DNA of 64,000 nucleotides from Stenogyne calaminthoides (GCA_037126765.1 JBBCBC010000031.1:7883638-7947637); one strand, 5' to 3'; shown: positions 21,805-34,479, counted from the stretch's first letter. Program-made: numbers and translations. The notes: generated by a model not told the origin, from the letters alone.

Positions 21805-23640
21805 TTTTTTTGAATACTTGGTTCATTATCTTTTCGATCGGTGATTCTATAGTAATATTTTTTTGGCTTCCAATAAAATTTTATTTTAATTGATAATTTT
21901 ATAGTAATGTTTTGTAATTTTAGTAAATTAAGGTATCTTATTTTTCCTCCGGAATTGATAAACTACTAGTTCCAATATTGTCTCTTCCAGTCTTTCATCT
22001 GCTGTCTTCCATCTCAAGTCAAGTCATTCCTCAAAAATCAAATAACCTTGGATCCCAACTTCAAAAATCAAATAACACTTGCCACTGGAAATGAGTAAGT
22101 GGACAAACTAAACAAGTATTCATGGGCAATAGTTGCGTTGGCGATTAGAAATACATTTAAACCAATTTACTCAACTGAAAGCTATTGGTAAAATCAAGTT
22201 ATTAACTGACTGGGTGGGTGCTTGAAAACTTGTTACAAAAATGCTCACATTGTTTAGCGCCAGACGGATAGACTTTAGATCATTTGTTGTTAACCTTCTT
22301 GAGAGTTCCCATAGGGTTCAGCTTGAAGAAGAAAGTAAAGCATACTGCAATAATATATGAATCTCATCTTTACATAGGATAATATTATAAATTGCAGCAA
22401 AGAAGTGGAAACATTACATCATAAAAGAAATGGTGTACCAAATTATTATCAACCTCACAACTAAATGAAGAAGATGAAGGTAGAACCTTGTCTACGTCAT
22501 TTAAGAGTTGGCCCTTGGTTTCTTTACATCATTTAATCACACTTGGTGATTTGAAAGAAAAAAAATGAAAAAGAAAGTGAAATATCAACTACAGAGAGTA
22601 AATATTATATACAACCCTGATTAATTGAATAAAAATGTATTGACGGAGGCAATCAAGTTTGGTTTACACTAGAATAAAGTAAAGGATCTCAACTTGATAG
22701 ATTGCTTTACATAATTCAAAATAAATTAAGGACTGAGTGGAATTATGTGTTGTAAAGGATATTCAAGCAACATGGCTTAATGTTTGGAAAAACTGGCAGG
22801 AGGCAAATATGATTAGTACATGTCTCTTTATGTTTTAACAGGAAGTGTGAGGGCTAACCTTAGCAATCTCAAGATGCAACCAAAGAGTGAGTTGTTATAT
22901 ATAGGTCAAGAACTGAAACATATGCAATCTGCAAGCCTCCACCGGTTATTCTTTCAACTGCATCTAAAAAATGTCAATTTCCAGTAGAGCACCAGCTAAT
23001 ATATGAGATTGCCATCAATTTTGTAATCTAAATTCATTGCTGAAAAATCTAATCATTAGGTAGGTCCAAATAAACAATCATTTCAAGATAATAAGTCTAT
23101 TTGCAAAAGATCATAGACAAGGTGATAAGCCATGTATATGTTTTTTTTTCCCTAACAACAGTTACCTTATGTTCCTTCTCCTAGAACTTGAAAAATAATT
23201 GTATGTAGATGAAATACAAAAATGAAGAAATTATGAGGCAAAGAGTGAAGGCTCGTGGTACCAAGAAACTGGAGTGGTTATGCTAAAAAAAGTTTGCGCT
23301 TCTATCAAATTGAAAACGGGAGCACACAATGGAAGGCATTACTGACGACTCAGAAAAGAAAAAGGAGATGGTATGTGGTGTTAAGATGTAAGTTATGTGG
23401 GGGAATGACCACTAATCATATTCCTATAGACTCTCTTCGATTCCTGCTATCTTTTTTCTTAACATGCTTGTGAACTACATCAAATTCTTCCAACAGACAT
23501 CAGATTCTCAACTTCTTGTATATGAAATGCGCCATACACCATGACTTCATGAATTACTTCTCAAGTCTTTACCTTCTCTATTACAAATTTACAGTACATA
23601 TATGAGATATGTAACTCTAGATTCCAAATTACTGAATTAG
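21051..23640. other. Intergenic AT-rich DNA with a truncated MITE start and an AT microsatellite
   Basis: At 21191, GGCCCGTTTGGCTAAGCTTA is a typical terminal sequence of plant hAT/MITE repeats, but no matching inverted end was found. An (AT)16 run occupies 21767-21798. From 22000 to 23640 no conserved protein, RNA or transposon signature was recognised. Confidence 0.5.
21767..21798. repeat. (AT)16 microsatellite
   Basis: A perfect dinucleotide run of 32 bases, likely to vary in length between individuals. Confidence 0.97.
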
Positions 23641-23644
23641 TTAC

Positions 23645-25432
23645 CTTGTCGAGTGACACGTGTTTTGCAACACACTAACCTCTCAAGTATAAGAGGGTCG
23701 TTTCGTGCCCAGTTAAATATCGATCCACGGGACTAGGATGGTGAATATAGCTCAATTGTTATGTGTTGTCGCATGATTATAGTGTGAAACAATTTGGAAA
23801 CTTAAAACAAGCAATATCCAACAATCAAACAAAGATAAACAATAAATGAGCAAGCTAAGAGAAAACAATTAAATAGCAAACGAGTTTGTTCACTAGCGAG
23901 AGAAGATGTGCTCGGGTGTTTTTCCTTGTGAGACGTTGTCAAAAGATCAATTATGGTGTTTACCTCTATTTCCGGATAAGGGCGATCACTAAACATATAC
24001 CATCCTCGTACTTGGTAAGCCTAGGGTACGATATCGGTTGAAATCCTAGGATCGAGAGGTGAATCTCCCTTTGCTAACCCGGGTAATTGCACGGATATGG
24101 TCCTCTAATTAGCTAACTACTCCATCACCGTGTGTTCACACTTGTAGACTAAGGTTGATGCTATATGTGTTCTTCACTACCCACCCAAGGTTTAACTCAA
24201 GAAGATAATGTAGATTAGGGGGGTCTAAAGTATCTACCCAACTCTCTTTATGATAGGACTTAATCGACTCCAATTCGGATAAATTAAACCAATACTCATA
24301 TGCCTAAACCCGTCTACCCAACTCTCGTTGAAGTAAACTAGCAAAAACACACAAGCTCATAGCAAAACCACCAAAATAGAACAATAAAATTCCCCTAATC
24401 TAAAGGATAATCATCAATAGAGATAAACATCCATAATCAAGCAATTAAACAATCATCACCACAATTCCAAACACTCAAACACTAATAACCTTTGCCCATG
24501 GTGCACAAGGCAAAACCCATGGCTAAACAACAAGAAATCATAGAACACATATCAAAATAAGCAACAATAAACCAAAAGAAAGAAAGAAACACCTTACTAT
24601 TTAAGTTCAAGCACAAATTCATACAATTTCCATCAATACTCCTTGTTTTCTTGTTCAAAACTGAAATAAACAATTTATCTATGCTATGTTATGACTATCT
24701 AAGCTATCTATGGAAGAAAAATTGAAAAACATTGAAAAACATGTAAAAGTATTAGTTGCAGCTCTCCAAAGTATCACTTGTTCTCTACTCTATCTCTCTC
24801 CCAGCTGCTATCTCTTGAAAAAAACTGAACTCAAGGCTTTTTATATGGTTTTGAATCCTCTGGCACGTGTCCCTAGGTCAGAAATGGGGACCTCGGATAT
24901 TTTGACTTGCTCGACTCGAGCAGAGGTGAAGTCGTGCACCTATTTTCATTTTTTCAGGTTGCTCGAGCAAAATTGGGTCGAGCAACTCAAAATTTCGGAA
25001 ATCACCTCCCTTGCTCGACCAAAGGGAGGTCGAGCAAGGTTGCTCGACTCGAGCAGCAGGTCGAGCAACTGCAGGTTGTGCAACTTCGGTCGTCGTTTTC
25101 CTCATAACTTGAGCTCCCGAACTCCGATTGACTTGATTCTTTTTGCGTTGCGACCCTCATTTCAAGTTCTTTCACATGGTTCAACTCTCTTCTCCTACAT
25201 CCTTCTATATCAGAGCAGTTTATTTAATCAATTCTAGCTTGTTTCCACTCGTTTCCTATACAATGAACCAAACATGTCCTTTCTCCACATTTAGGCACAA
25301 TTAAGTGAAATTGGTGTAATAAAATCACGAAATGCTATCATATTAAGCTCAAAATCACATAAATACAAGCAATGACGACCCATAATCATCGAGAACCGAT
25401 AGAAATACAGAGTATCTTGCGGCGTCAACCAT
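23645..25432. mobile_element. LTR-retrotransposon-derived repeat, probably reverse orientation
   Basis: On the minus strand the block starts TGACGCCGCAAGATACTC and later holds CCTAAATGTGGAGAAAGGAC and several GCTCGAC/GTCGAGC words (24905-25090), a composition typical of long gypsy-type LTR or leader sequence in plants. The plus-strand segment near 23690-23735 (GGGTCGTTTCGTGCCCAG, ATCGATCCACGGGACTAG) is another common plant repeat sequence. No gag or pol peptide is preserved. Flanking duplications were not found, so the extent is approximate. Confidence 0.45.
24905..25075. repeat. TCGAGCA-rich internal repeats
   Basis: The words GCTCGACTCGAGCAG, GGTCGAGCAAC and GCTCGAGCAA recur at least seven times in 170 bases, in both orientations because the core CTCGAG is a palindrome. 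Confidence 0.8.
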
Positions 25433-25590
25433 TGTGTGTTGTCCGTCGCAAACTGGAGTGATTCATGCCTTCAAATGTTGAGATGAGTCATTGGAGGCTG
25501 GAGGTGGTTCGACTTCTAGTTTTGGCGCTTTTTTTTTCTTTCTTTTTTTATTTCTTTTTGGGTTTTTTTTTTTCAATAGTCAATTTTTAA

Positions 25591-25800
25591 AATCTAAAGG
25601 CTTAAATTTGATGATGTTAAATGTCGTTTGACCATCGATATCGTCGATTAATTTTAACAATTAAATTTAAAATCTAAAGGCTTAAATTTGATGACAATTC
25701 GGCGCTTATAAATTTTAAGTTGTTTGACTAAAAACCCTAAAACCTCGAACACTAAACCCTAAACGATGAACCCTAAACTTGAACCATGAACCTTAAAAAC
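25591..25800. repeat. Direct repeat and degenerate telomere-like CCCTAAA words
   Basis: AATCTAAAGGCTTAAATTTGATGA occurs at about 25591 and 25670. From 25731 to 25790, ACCCTAAA/AACCCTAAA words occur four times with spacers. This is a degenerate interstitial telomere-like tract, not a telomere. Confidence 0.6.
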
Positions 25801-26029
25801 CTTGAACCGTAAACCATTAAAAAAACAAAACGCAAATAAGAATATGAAATATAAGTTATAAAACATGGTCTTTAAAATGCGATTTTTCGTGCCCATCGAT
25901 AGATCTTTCGCGCCGGATCGACAGGAAAAATATTATAATAAATTTAATAATTAAATAAATATAATTATTAAGTTACAAAATTATCCTTAATATTTAAACT
26001 CATCCTTTTTCTTAAAGAAGTATATTTCA

Positions 26030-26350
26030 TTACAGACTCTCGAGTCTCGACGCCTCCTCCTCCACCAGAGTAAGAAGCCGCCGGTCACTGTGCTTACTAA
26101 ACAACTGAATCACGACCTTCGCACCGCCGTCGCACATAGGCCTTTTTCCTTATGCGGTTGTCTTTTCTCCACCGCGACTTCGTCCCTGCTTGCGCCCCCT
26201 TCGCCTTTCCCTCCCAGGCAAATTACCACCGTTCGCAGCATTCTACCGCCGCCTCCGCCTCCGCCTCTCAACCAATTACCACCGTTCGCCATTAGATTTC
26301 TACTCGACTCCTACAAGATTTCCGTGACGATTTTCATTCAATCAAGGTAA
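26030..26350 (+). other. GC-rich, exon-like leader ending at a splice-donor-like site
   Basis: A 320-base GC-rich island in AT-rich DNA contains CCGCCTCCG runs and an 86-codon frame with a proline run (ILPPPPPPPLNQLPP). It ends at TCAAGGTAAAG, a plausible 5' splice site. Composition and the C/T-rich start resemble the first exon of a plant gene. I do not recognise the peptide. It could be the 5' end of the exon-like chain below or a relic. Confidence 0.3.
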
Positions 26351-26964
26351 AGTTCTATTTTGGAATCTCAAAAGCAATTTTGAGATTAGGGGTTTGATTT
26401 TGTTGCAATCACCTAAAGTTGTGTTTTTCTTAAATTCAAATACAGTATGATTCTGGCTCATTTTTTAGGTCATAACTTATAAGAATGTTGTATTTAATCA
26501 GTGATCATTTAGAGAAAAAAATACACGATTAAGACAATTGAGCATGTGCTTGTTATGGATAGTATGTATAGTTTGACAATCGACATGCAAGGTCCATTGA
26601 TCTTCAAACCTATGTGGCATTACTTAACGGTGTACTCCAAAGGGTTGAATGGAGAGAAGAGCATTATACAATCTGGCTTAAGAAATTTAAGTTAAGCGAA
26701 CTAACCCTGCCAGAAGGAAGGCTTCTCTACAGTTCGATAAGGAACTGATATGCACAAGTTAATTTGCACAAGTTTATAATTAGAATCAATTACTTTTGGT
26801 GGAATAATTTCAGCATATACACCAATGGGAGAAGAAAAATGGAAAAAATTACATTATGAAAATAGAAAAGGAAATTAGAGCAGGAGAATGTTGAGGATCC
26901 TAGTTGTGGATTATGTTGTTTTATCAGTTATATTATGGATCGACATTATTTCTTCTATAGTCAA

Positions 26965-27096
26965 TATTTTCTCAAGGAATGATGGTTATAACATTTGCAT
27001 TTGATGGATCGTAATTAACCTTAAATGTTATATTTTCTCAAGGAATGATGGTTATAACATTTGCATTTGATGGATCGTAATTAACCTTAAATGTTA
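26965..27096 (+). repeat. Perfect 66-bp tandem duplication
   Basis: The 66 bases 26965-27030, starting TATTTTCTCAAGGAATGATG, are repeated exactly at 27031-27096. Confidence 0.97.
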
Positions 27097-27774
27097 AGAT
27101 AGTATGCGTATGTATAGAAAGTGCTTAGGTACAGAGTTGGTTGTAAGTTTGTGTGTCTAGTCTTTTTCTTTTGACTGTTTTGTTGTACTTATTTGTCATT
27201 TGTCCTATATTGTGGTGGGAAAAGGGTAAAATACATCCCTCATCTTATCTGTGGGGATCAAATAAGCCCCTCAATTATTTTTTGTGTACACTTAAACTCC
27301 TTTTCTTTTTAAACTAAGTTTGAACTCTTATAAATTGATGCCTAGATGCCTGCTGTTGGACCTCTAGTTGATTTGTCTAGAGGGACTCTACCAGAATTAA
27401 TTACATATTGGGGAAGAGAGTAGTAGGAAATGAACCCAAACATCATTCAATGGTACAAATCATCATTATAATTTTGAAACAACTGACCATTACCGTGTAT
27501 GTAGTTCACAAGCTTGCAATTGAGTTAAAATTGAAGAAGGTTAATTTATGCTATGATTTAATTGTTACTTCCACTCTTATTTTTGGTGAGTTGATTTATA
27601 TATGCATTAGTAATTTATAATATATTTTATAATATTAATATAATAGAAGAATTAAATTTATATTTTAAACAGTCAAAGATGGATTATGTTCTGTCGAACT
27701 CCTAAGCTTGGTACAAACAGATTTCAGTTCTGTATTCTTATGATGAAAATGGGTCAGTCCAATCTTTATTTTAG

Positions 27775-29038
27775 CGAAGTTGTTGTTGGAGTATAATTCT
27801 GGTCTTGTGCGGTATTCAATTTCAACCTTTGGCGTACACAATTCCCCTTCGCAACATTCTAATGTTCTTGGTCATCTTGATGAGGTATGTCAAAGCTTTA
27901 TTTTAGCTCCATAATTAAATATATGCAAACATGACATTAGTGATCCATATATAAGTAATTTTGATCGTATGATATAATGATATTTTGTTTGATGTTACTG
28001 ACTCAGTCAACTGAAGATGAAGTAGAATTTTGTGATATTATATATTCTTTTCATGTACTAATGATGATTCAATGTAAATGAGTTTTGTCATGTCTCCCTG
28101 TCCCTTTGCAATTGAGAAGAAATGAAATTTATAAGGGAAACCATGTTCATATGTATTGCTTCTTTAGACTTGTGCTTGACTTTTGTTTTATCCATATGCT
28201 AATAAGTACTCTTTTATTATATATGCATCAGTTCAATTCAGTTTTTTAATGGCATGGACACAAAGTGGTGAGCTTCAACTACCATGCCAATGCTCCCTAA
28301 GATTCTGGTGTAGATGGCTTGGTAGGACTACATATTTGTTTCTAGAAGAACATTTCTTTGTTTGTGCGTTTATGTATCTAATAGCATCAAGTATATTTAC
28401 AAAAAAAATGTTCAAGAAATGAGTTAAAAATGAGGAGAATGGACCTTTCAAAAAAAATAAAAATGAGGAGAATGGAAGTTTAAAGATTTTGAAAAGATTA
28501 TTTCTTCTAATCTTCAATATCACTTATTATGTAAAGTATCCAACTTCCTACAGTTGTGCCTCGAAGCTGAGAGAGTTGTTTTTTCTCATATTACTAGGGA
28601 GATTTATTGTTGTGTTTTAAATTTAAAGACATGAGATATTCAGTTTTGATTTCAGTTCAGCATGTGCAGTATATGAGATGATACAACCTCTATGACAATT
28701 GAGAAGGGAAGACAAGGTAGCCACTGACAATGAGACCAGAAAACTGTACAAACACACTGGAGATACTTCTCAGAAAATCTTGGGACCAGTGTTATCATGA
28801 GTGAAAGAGATGATAACTAAATGAAAATATACTTCTCTGAACTGTGCAGATCTCACAACCTTCTGCAGCCTAAGTGTTTTGATGATAGCATTCTGTGATT
28901 CTTTGAAATTAGTTAATTATGAGACATTTTTGTTCTTGAGGTCGATACATAAATACGGAATAAGAGTCGAAACTATTTTATTTTACTATGCAGGATTGGG
29001 TAGAATACATACATTCAGTTTATAGAACTTCAGATTTG
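27775..29038 (+). other. Two in-phase exon-like segments, gene unrecognised
   Basis: Segment 27775-27884 sits between TTTTAG and GTATGT and reads KLLLEYNSGLVRYSISTFG, then VHNSPSQHSNVLGHLDE, leaving phase 0. Segment 28994-29038 sits between ATGCAG and GTATGT and reads DWVEYIHSVYRTSDL in phase 0. Splice sites, phases and open frames agree, so these may be internal exons of a real or decayed gene running from about 26030. I do not recognise the family and could not find further exons, so no function is assigned. Confidence 0.3.
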
Positions 29039-29366
29039 GTATGTAGTTTCGATTCTACTTAATTATTCACTTCCAGATTTTTATTGCTTATTATATTCTA
29101 ACATAAAGCGCATTTATTTTTTGGAAAATAAGTAACATTTTTTTATGAGTTAATTGACAAGTTGAACTGTTTAACTATGTGTTTGGAAGCCAAAATATAT
29201 ATCAACAATATGAACACGTAAGAAAACAATCTGTTTGAAAGATGAAATGTATATATATCCGCAACATTAACACAAAAGGGCGAAAATTAAAATGCGTTTG
29301 AAATTGAAAATGTTATGTAATCCGCAACAATAACATAAGAGCGAATATTTAAACTTGAAATAGATA

Positions 29367-29605
29367 TTCTTTCCGTTCTAACTCTTTTTTTCACATTTAC
29401 AATTTTTACGTATTTTAGCAAGCGAGTTTTTATATTAGTTATTAAAATGATAAAGTAATTTTTAAGGAGATATATAATAGAGAAGAGGTGGATTTATCAT
29501 ATTCTTCTTTAAAAATTATTTTATCATTTCAAATACTAATAAACAATTCGCTCGCTAAAACACGAGAAAAAATGTATTGTGAAAATAATCTTGGAATGAA
29601 GGGAG
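29367..29605. mobile_element. Stowaway-like MITE, 239 bp, near-palindromic
   Basis: The left end TTCTTTCCGTTCTAAC pairs with the right end GGAATGAAGGGAG, and TA lies on both sides. The whole element folds on itself: AGCAAGCGAGTTTTTAT on the left is echoed by AATTCGCTCGCTAAAAC on the right. Confidence 0.8.
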
Positions 29606-29708
29606 TATATTGCATGAATGGAGTTTCGCTATTAAAATTTTCGAGTATTATATTTCACTAACCACTTATATTTAATGTGCAATGCACTTGATGTATAACT
29701 AGTTATTA

Positions 29709-31340
29709 GCAAAACACTAAGTTTCCAAGTGAATTGAGTTGGCTTAAAAAATACTATCCAACTGCATCAATTTTACACGAATTAAGGTGTTTTTATTCAA
29801 AGAGTTTAGTCAATATAAAATAACGTACTTCATTCATTCCTTTATAATTTTTTTTATCCAAATAGCCCTCTTCTTTAAAAATTGAATTTTGTGTAGTGGA
29901 AACGTCTTATGGGCTTTTGTCCAATAAAATACAGATTTATGGTTTAATTTTTCGTAAGTGCTCATAACGACAAGTATTTTGTTATAACGACATGTATGTC
30001 GTTATTACTATTTATTGTGATTTCAAGCACTTATTTAAAAAATTTACATACATTTTTTATGTTCAAAATAATAAAAGAACACGATAGAGTAGAAAAATAA
30101 TAAATTTATAGACGTAAATGTCGATAGCGTCATGTGTTCCATCATAACGACATGTCTCTCGTTATTAAAATTTTGTGTAAATTTCATAACCTACTTTTCT
30201 CTAGGTCCTCATTTCGCGATATTAGAGCATATAATTAGAAAAACACTAAGTTTTCGAGTGAAACTTGAGTTGACTTGAGAAACACTATCCAATTGCATCA
30301 GTTATACACATATTAAGATGTTTTTATTCAAGAAGTCTAGTCAACATAAAATATCATTTTTCATGTCTTCCTTTATAAATTTTTATTTAAATATCCCTCT
30401 TTATTAAAAATTAAATTTTGCATAATAAAAATGTCTTTTGTGCTTTTATCCAATAAATACAAAATTGCTTAATTTCTAGTAAGTGCCCATAATGACGAGT
30501 ATGTTATAAGGACACGTATGTCGTTATTACGTCTATAGTGATTTCAAACATTTATATTTATTTTTATATACATTTGTTATGTTCAAAATATTAAAGAACG
30601 GTCTAGAGTAGGAAAATAATAAATTTATAGCCTTAAATGACAATAACGACATACTCCATCATAACAAAATCTATGTCGTTATTATAATTTTGAGTGGATT
30701 TGATAACCTACTTTTCTTAGGTCCTCATTTTGCCATATTAGTACGTATTATTAAAAAAAAACACTAAGTTGTCGAGTGAAACTGAATTGCTTGAGAAACA
30801 ATATCCAATTGCATCAGTTCTATATGAATTAAGGTGTTTTTTATTAAAAATTGTCTAGTCAATATAAAATATCATTCTTCGTGCATTCTTATACATATAT
30901 ATATATATATTTAAATAGCTCCTTTCTTTAAAAAAAATGAATTTTGTATAATAGAAATGTCTAATTGGCTTTTGTCCAATAAATTAAATTTATGACTTAT
31001 TTTCTCGTAAGTGTCCATAACGACAAGTACGTCATAACGACATTTATGTCGTTATTACATTCTATAGTGATTTCAAACATTTATTTGTATTTTTGCATAC
31101 ATTTGTTATGTTCAAAATATTGAAGAACACTATAGGTTAGAAAATAATGAATTTATAGCCATAAATATCAATAAAGACGTATCTTCTGTTATAAAAAAAC
31201 ATCTATATCATCATTTTGTTTCATAACGTTTTCAAGCTTTTTATTTATGTTTTTATCCACAATTGTTCATTTAAACATAGCCACGAACATGTGAATGCGC
31301 AAAAATATGAATTTATTATCGTAAATGATCATAATGACAT
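29709..31340 (+). repeat. Tandem array of ~520-bp units, three copies
   Basis: Units begin near 29709, 30240 and 30760. Each runs through AACACTAAGTTT.CGAGTG, ACTATCCAA.TGCATCA, TTAAGGTGTTTTTATTCA, AGTCAATATAAAAT, TTTTGTCCAATAAA and then paired words such as TAACGACATGTATGTCGTTA. They share roughly 75-85% of positions by eye. The repeated ACGACAT...ATGTCGT words form short inverted repeats. The third unit fades out around 31340. No coding capacity is conserved between units. Confidence 0.85.
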
Positions 31341-32776
31341 TCATGTTATTCAAAACGAGGTGTGGCATATATGCGCCAAAAAATGTGAAATAAACACTTG
31401 GCTTCAATAAATTGGAAATCCAGAAATTCAGTAGATGTTTGCTTCAAGCTTCACAAATCCAGCTTGAAGATCTTACAAGCAATAATATGCTTATTTGTAG
31501 GATTATGTAAGCTACATTTCAAAATCCATCAAAATCCAAACTTATAATACACACTCTCTCTTACATTCTCTCTTGTACTTTTTTTTTCCCAATAACATAC
31601 ACTCAATTTTTCACAATAAAATAATTTAATCATCACTTACTTTTTCACATCTTTTTTTTTCTCAATCCTACTTTACTACATCTTCAACCAAACATATACA
31701 AAAGTCTAACTCACCTTTTTAGAATTCATGGATTTCCCAATCCCCCTACAGCCCCCGAAACAAACATACTACATGTCTAAATTCTCACGAGTCAGTGCTA
31801 ACAAGTACCTAGTTGTAGTTTTTTCTCAATAGGAAGTGAAATCATCATAAAGGGTAACAAGATTCGAATCATGAACTCGAGAAGCCAAAACACAAAAACG
31901 AACTGTTTGATGAAGCCTCAACTTTTACAATGCAATCCTGTGGAAAAAAGATTATTAAAACACAAAAATTTATAATGTATTAGATGTAATATTCTTGTCT
32001 GTTTCTGTGATACTTCAAATTTCAAAAGTATCATAAAAACATATAAAAGTATAAAGTCTCATACAAAACTTCCTCTTATTAAAACACTGTGGACACCAAC
32101 ATTTAATAACATGTATGAAAGAAGCATGTGTAGTACCTCAACAACAGTTATCTAATTCTCTTGGCTCAACAAGCATGCAAAGTGGCTTTTAATATGAATG
32201 ATCAAAGTATGAGTCAAAAAGTATGTCACGTATAAGATTGAATACTTAACATATTATCTCACAAAAGGAAGGTTACATTTAATCATGACATTACACAATA
32301 AAAGACTAATAGGCCAAGAACAAAGACTATTAGAATGTAAATTGTGAGAACTTTGAAAACTGGAATGAATCCATTTCCAAAATGGACTGTCTGTATAGTT
32401 CCTATAAGCTCTATCACCTGTATGCTAATTAAACTATACCAAAAGAACTTCATAAGGCCCCTAAGTACCTAAAACTTTAAATAAATGAGTCGGTCTCATG
32501 TGCACCAGTTGCACCATGCAATTGGGCACAATGGTGAAATGTAACACTAGATTTAACTGAAATGTGACTTTAGCTTTAATTGAAACATGACACTAGCTCT
32601 AACTGAAACATGGTCTTAAAAAAACAATCTACAAAACAAACACATTCCATCCGTGTACATATGAATTCAAATTGAGATCCCATTACTGGAAGAACTTATC
32701 TGAACAAAACACAAAAATCAAGAACATTCTACAGTAAATCGAAAGCAGAATAAACCTATCAATTAGGCAACATTAC
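31341..32776. other. Intergenic DNA, no feature recognised
   Basis: AT-rich sequence without a supported gene, RNA or terminal repeat. It lies downstream of the minus-strand prefoldin-like exon. The next prefoldin exon was searched for here by eye on the minus strand and was not found. Confidence 0.5.
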
Positions 32777-32880
32777 CTCAACAAAATAGCCAGTGTCAAC
32801 ATCAACCCAGACCTTCTCTGAACCGTCCAGCATTCCAGGCAAGTAAAATGACGCCGTTAAGGGCACCAGTATTTCCTTCG
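32777..32880 (-). pseudogene. Single exon of prefoldin subunit 5
   Basis: The minus strand, between acceptor TTTTTAATTAG and donor GTAATG, encodes KEILVPLTASFYLPGMLDGS followed by EKVWVDVDTGYFVE. This is the conserved beta-hairpin segment of prefoldin subunit 5 (usual plant form LVPLTASLYVPG...GTGYFVE). Prefoldin delivers nascent actin and tubulin to the chaperonin CCT. Neither the N-terminal coiled-coil exon nor the following KTM...YCERK exon was seen within several hundred bases. Several conserved residues have changed. It is most likely a gene fragment or part of a chimeric transcript. Confidence 0.7.
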
Positions 32881-33229
32881 CTAATTAAAAACAAAACACA
32901 CATGAGGAAACCCTAAAATAATTTCACTACAAATTGTAGTGTTCCAAAATAGAATAAAAGGCAAAGGAAAAGTAACAAGAAAAGGCAAAATAAAAGGCAA
33001 AGATATGCATCAGGCTCAACTTTTATTATCTTTCTAATCCCTTTATTTCTACACACCTAAAAAGGTTGTTAACAAGAAACAAGTAGCAACAAGTTAATGA
33101 TAGGTTACCTCCGCCCAAGTATTTGACCCTGGCATCGTTTTGCTACATATCCATTGTCTTATATAAGATTATACAAAACCTTTTTACGAATCTAGTAAAA
33201 TACTTTCTTTTTTTTTGCAAGAAAACTTA

Positions 33230-33409
33230 AGTACCAAACCTTATAGCTAATTCAATATGACACGATACATGCTTCCTAATTGTTGCGACCTGTTCATTTT
33301 TCAAGGCTCCACGATATACACCTCCTCTGTACTCTTCATGAATACCACCTCTATACTTATCAATACTAATTAAACAATTTGAACTAAAATTATTAGTTGT
33401 TTCTTCCAA
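33230..33409 (-). pseudogene. Degenerate receptor-like kinase fragment
   Basis: The minus strand reads EETTNNFSSNCLIS, then GGVYRGALKNEQVATIRKHVS. The order and spacing recall the start of a plant receptor-like kinase domain (ATNNFS...LIG...G.VY+G.L.NG..VAI+). The glycine loop and catalytic lysine context are decayed, and only about 50 residues remain. It sits ~350 bases upstream of the prefoldin exon on the same strand, so the locus may be a mosaic of gene pieces. Confidence 0.4.
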
Positions 33410-33650
33410 TTCATGTATTTCAATGGCATAACAGAATATGACATCAGATTATCCACTAGACTAGAGATGTTGTTGACAGCATATTAATATCATCCAATTT
33501 GAACTAACATGGTTAAAAGAACACACCAGAGAACAATTGTAGGATATTGAACAATCGCAGAATCCAAAAATAAAAAATATTGAACAATTGCAGAATCCAA
33601 AAATCAGAATACATAATCAATGCGATGAAATTTGGAAGGTAGCTACTTAC

Positions 33651-33985
33651 TGGGAATTACTCAAGAATCCAGAATCAAATTTTTAATAGAAGGTTGCGGT
33701 TTTTGAATATATTACCACGGCCTAGGGCGGGCGGGAAGTGCGGCACAAGCAGGGATGCAAGGGGAGAAAGGAAAATGGCGTACGTGAACTAATGGTAGAG
33801 TGATGGCAGAGGCGGCGGTTACGGCTTAGTACCGTGGTGGAGGAGGCGACGACTTAGTGTTCGTGGTGGAAGAGTTGGAAGCGGCGGGGACGGCTTAGTG
33901 CCCTGGTAGATGAGTTGGAAGAGGCGGCGGCGGCGGCGGCGGCGTCTTAGTGCTGGTGGAGGAGGCGACTGCCGTGGTGGAAGAA
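33651..33985 (-). other. GC-rich leader-like region with (CGG)n and tandem repeats
   Basis: A (GGC)8-like run at 33920-33943 and three imperfect ~70-base units (GTGGTGGAAGAGTTGGAAG, GGCGGCTTAGTG) form an island in AT-rich DNA. On the minus strand it ends with CCCAGTAAGTAG, a good 5' splice site near 33651. It may be the first exon and leader of a minus-strand transcription unit that includes the fragments at 33230-33409 and 32777-32880. This is inferred from position only. Confidence 0.35.
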
Positions 33986-34479
33986 TTAATTTTTTATCAA
34001 TTTCATTCAATCTGATTTCATGTTTCGAATTAAGTTTTCTAATATTTTGTAGAAAGGGATGTGATGGTAAATTAAAAAAATATAATTTTAAAAATAATTT
34101 AAAGATATTAAATAAATCTGACAATTGCAGAGATTAAGACGACAAAGATAACGCCATGTACGTAAGACAATTATAAAATCTGTTTACTATCGACAAATAA
34201 TACGACACTTCCATTGCCGTAAAGAAAACACCCTTATTTCTTTATTTCGTTCTTTCTTTATTTCTTTCTGTATGGCCTAATTCTGCCTTTTTTTGCTTCT
34301 CTTTTTAATTGCCAAATTTTTTAAACATGCAAATAAATGAGTACTTCTCTCTTTCTTTTATTGCTCAATTTATGTTTTGCTTTTTAAATTTAATATTTTT
34401 TTTAAAATTTTCCAAAATGAAAAATTGGTTTATTGAAAAATTGGACAAAAAAAGGAGAATATACTTATATATAAGTAAA

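Noticed and set aside
24878..25237. Overlapping 60-175 codon frames on both strands as genes
   Set aside because: They result from GC-richer TCGAGCA repeats within an LTR-derived block and match no protein family.
25731..25790. Telomere or chromosome-fusion site
   Set aside because: Only four degenerate CCCTAAA words with spacers; such tracts arise by chance or from transposon ends.
30890..31200. ACGACAT/ATGTCGT words as an origin or integration site
   Set aside because: They recur in each 520-bp unit and are better explained as part of the tandem repeat.
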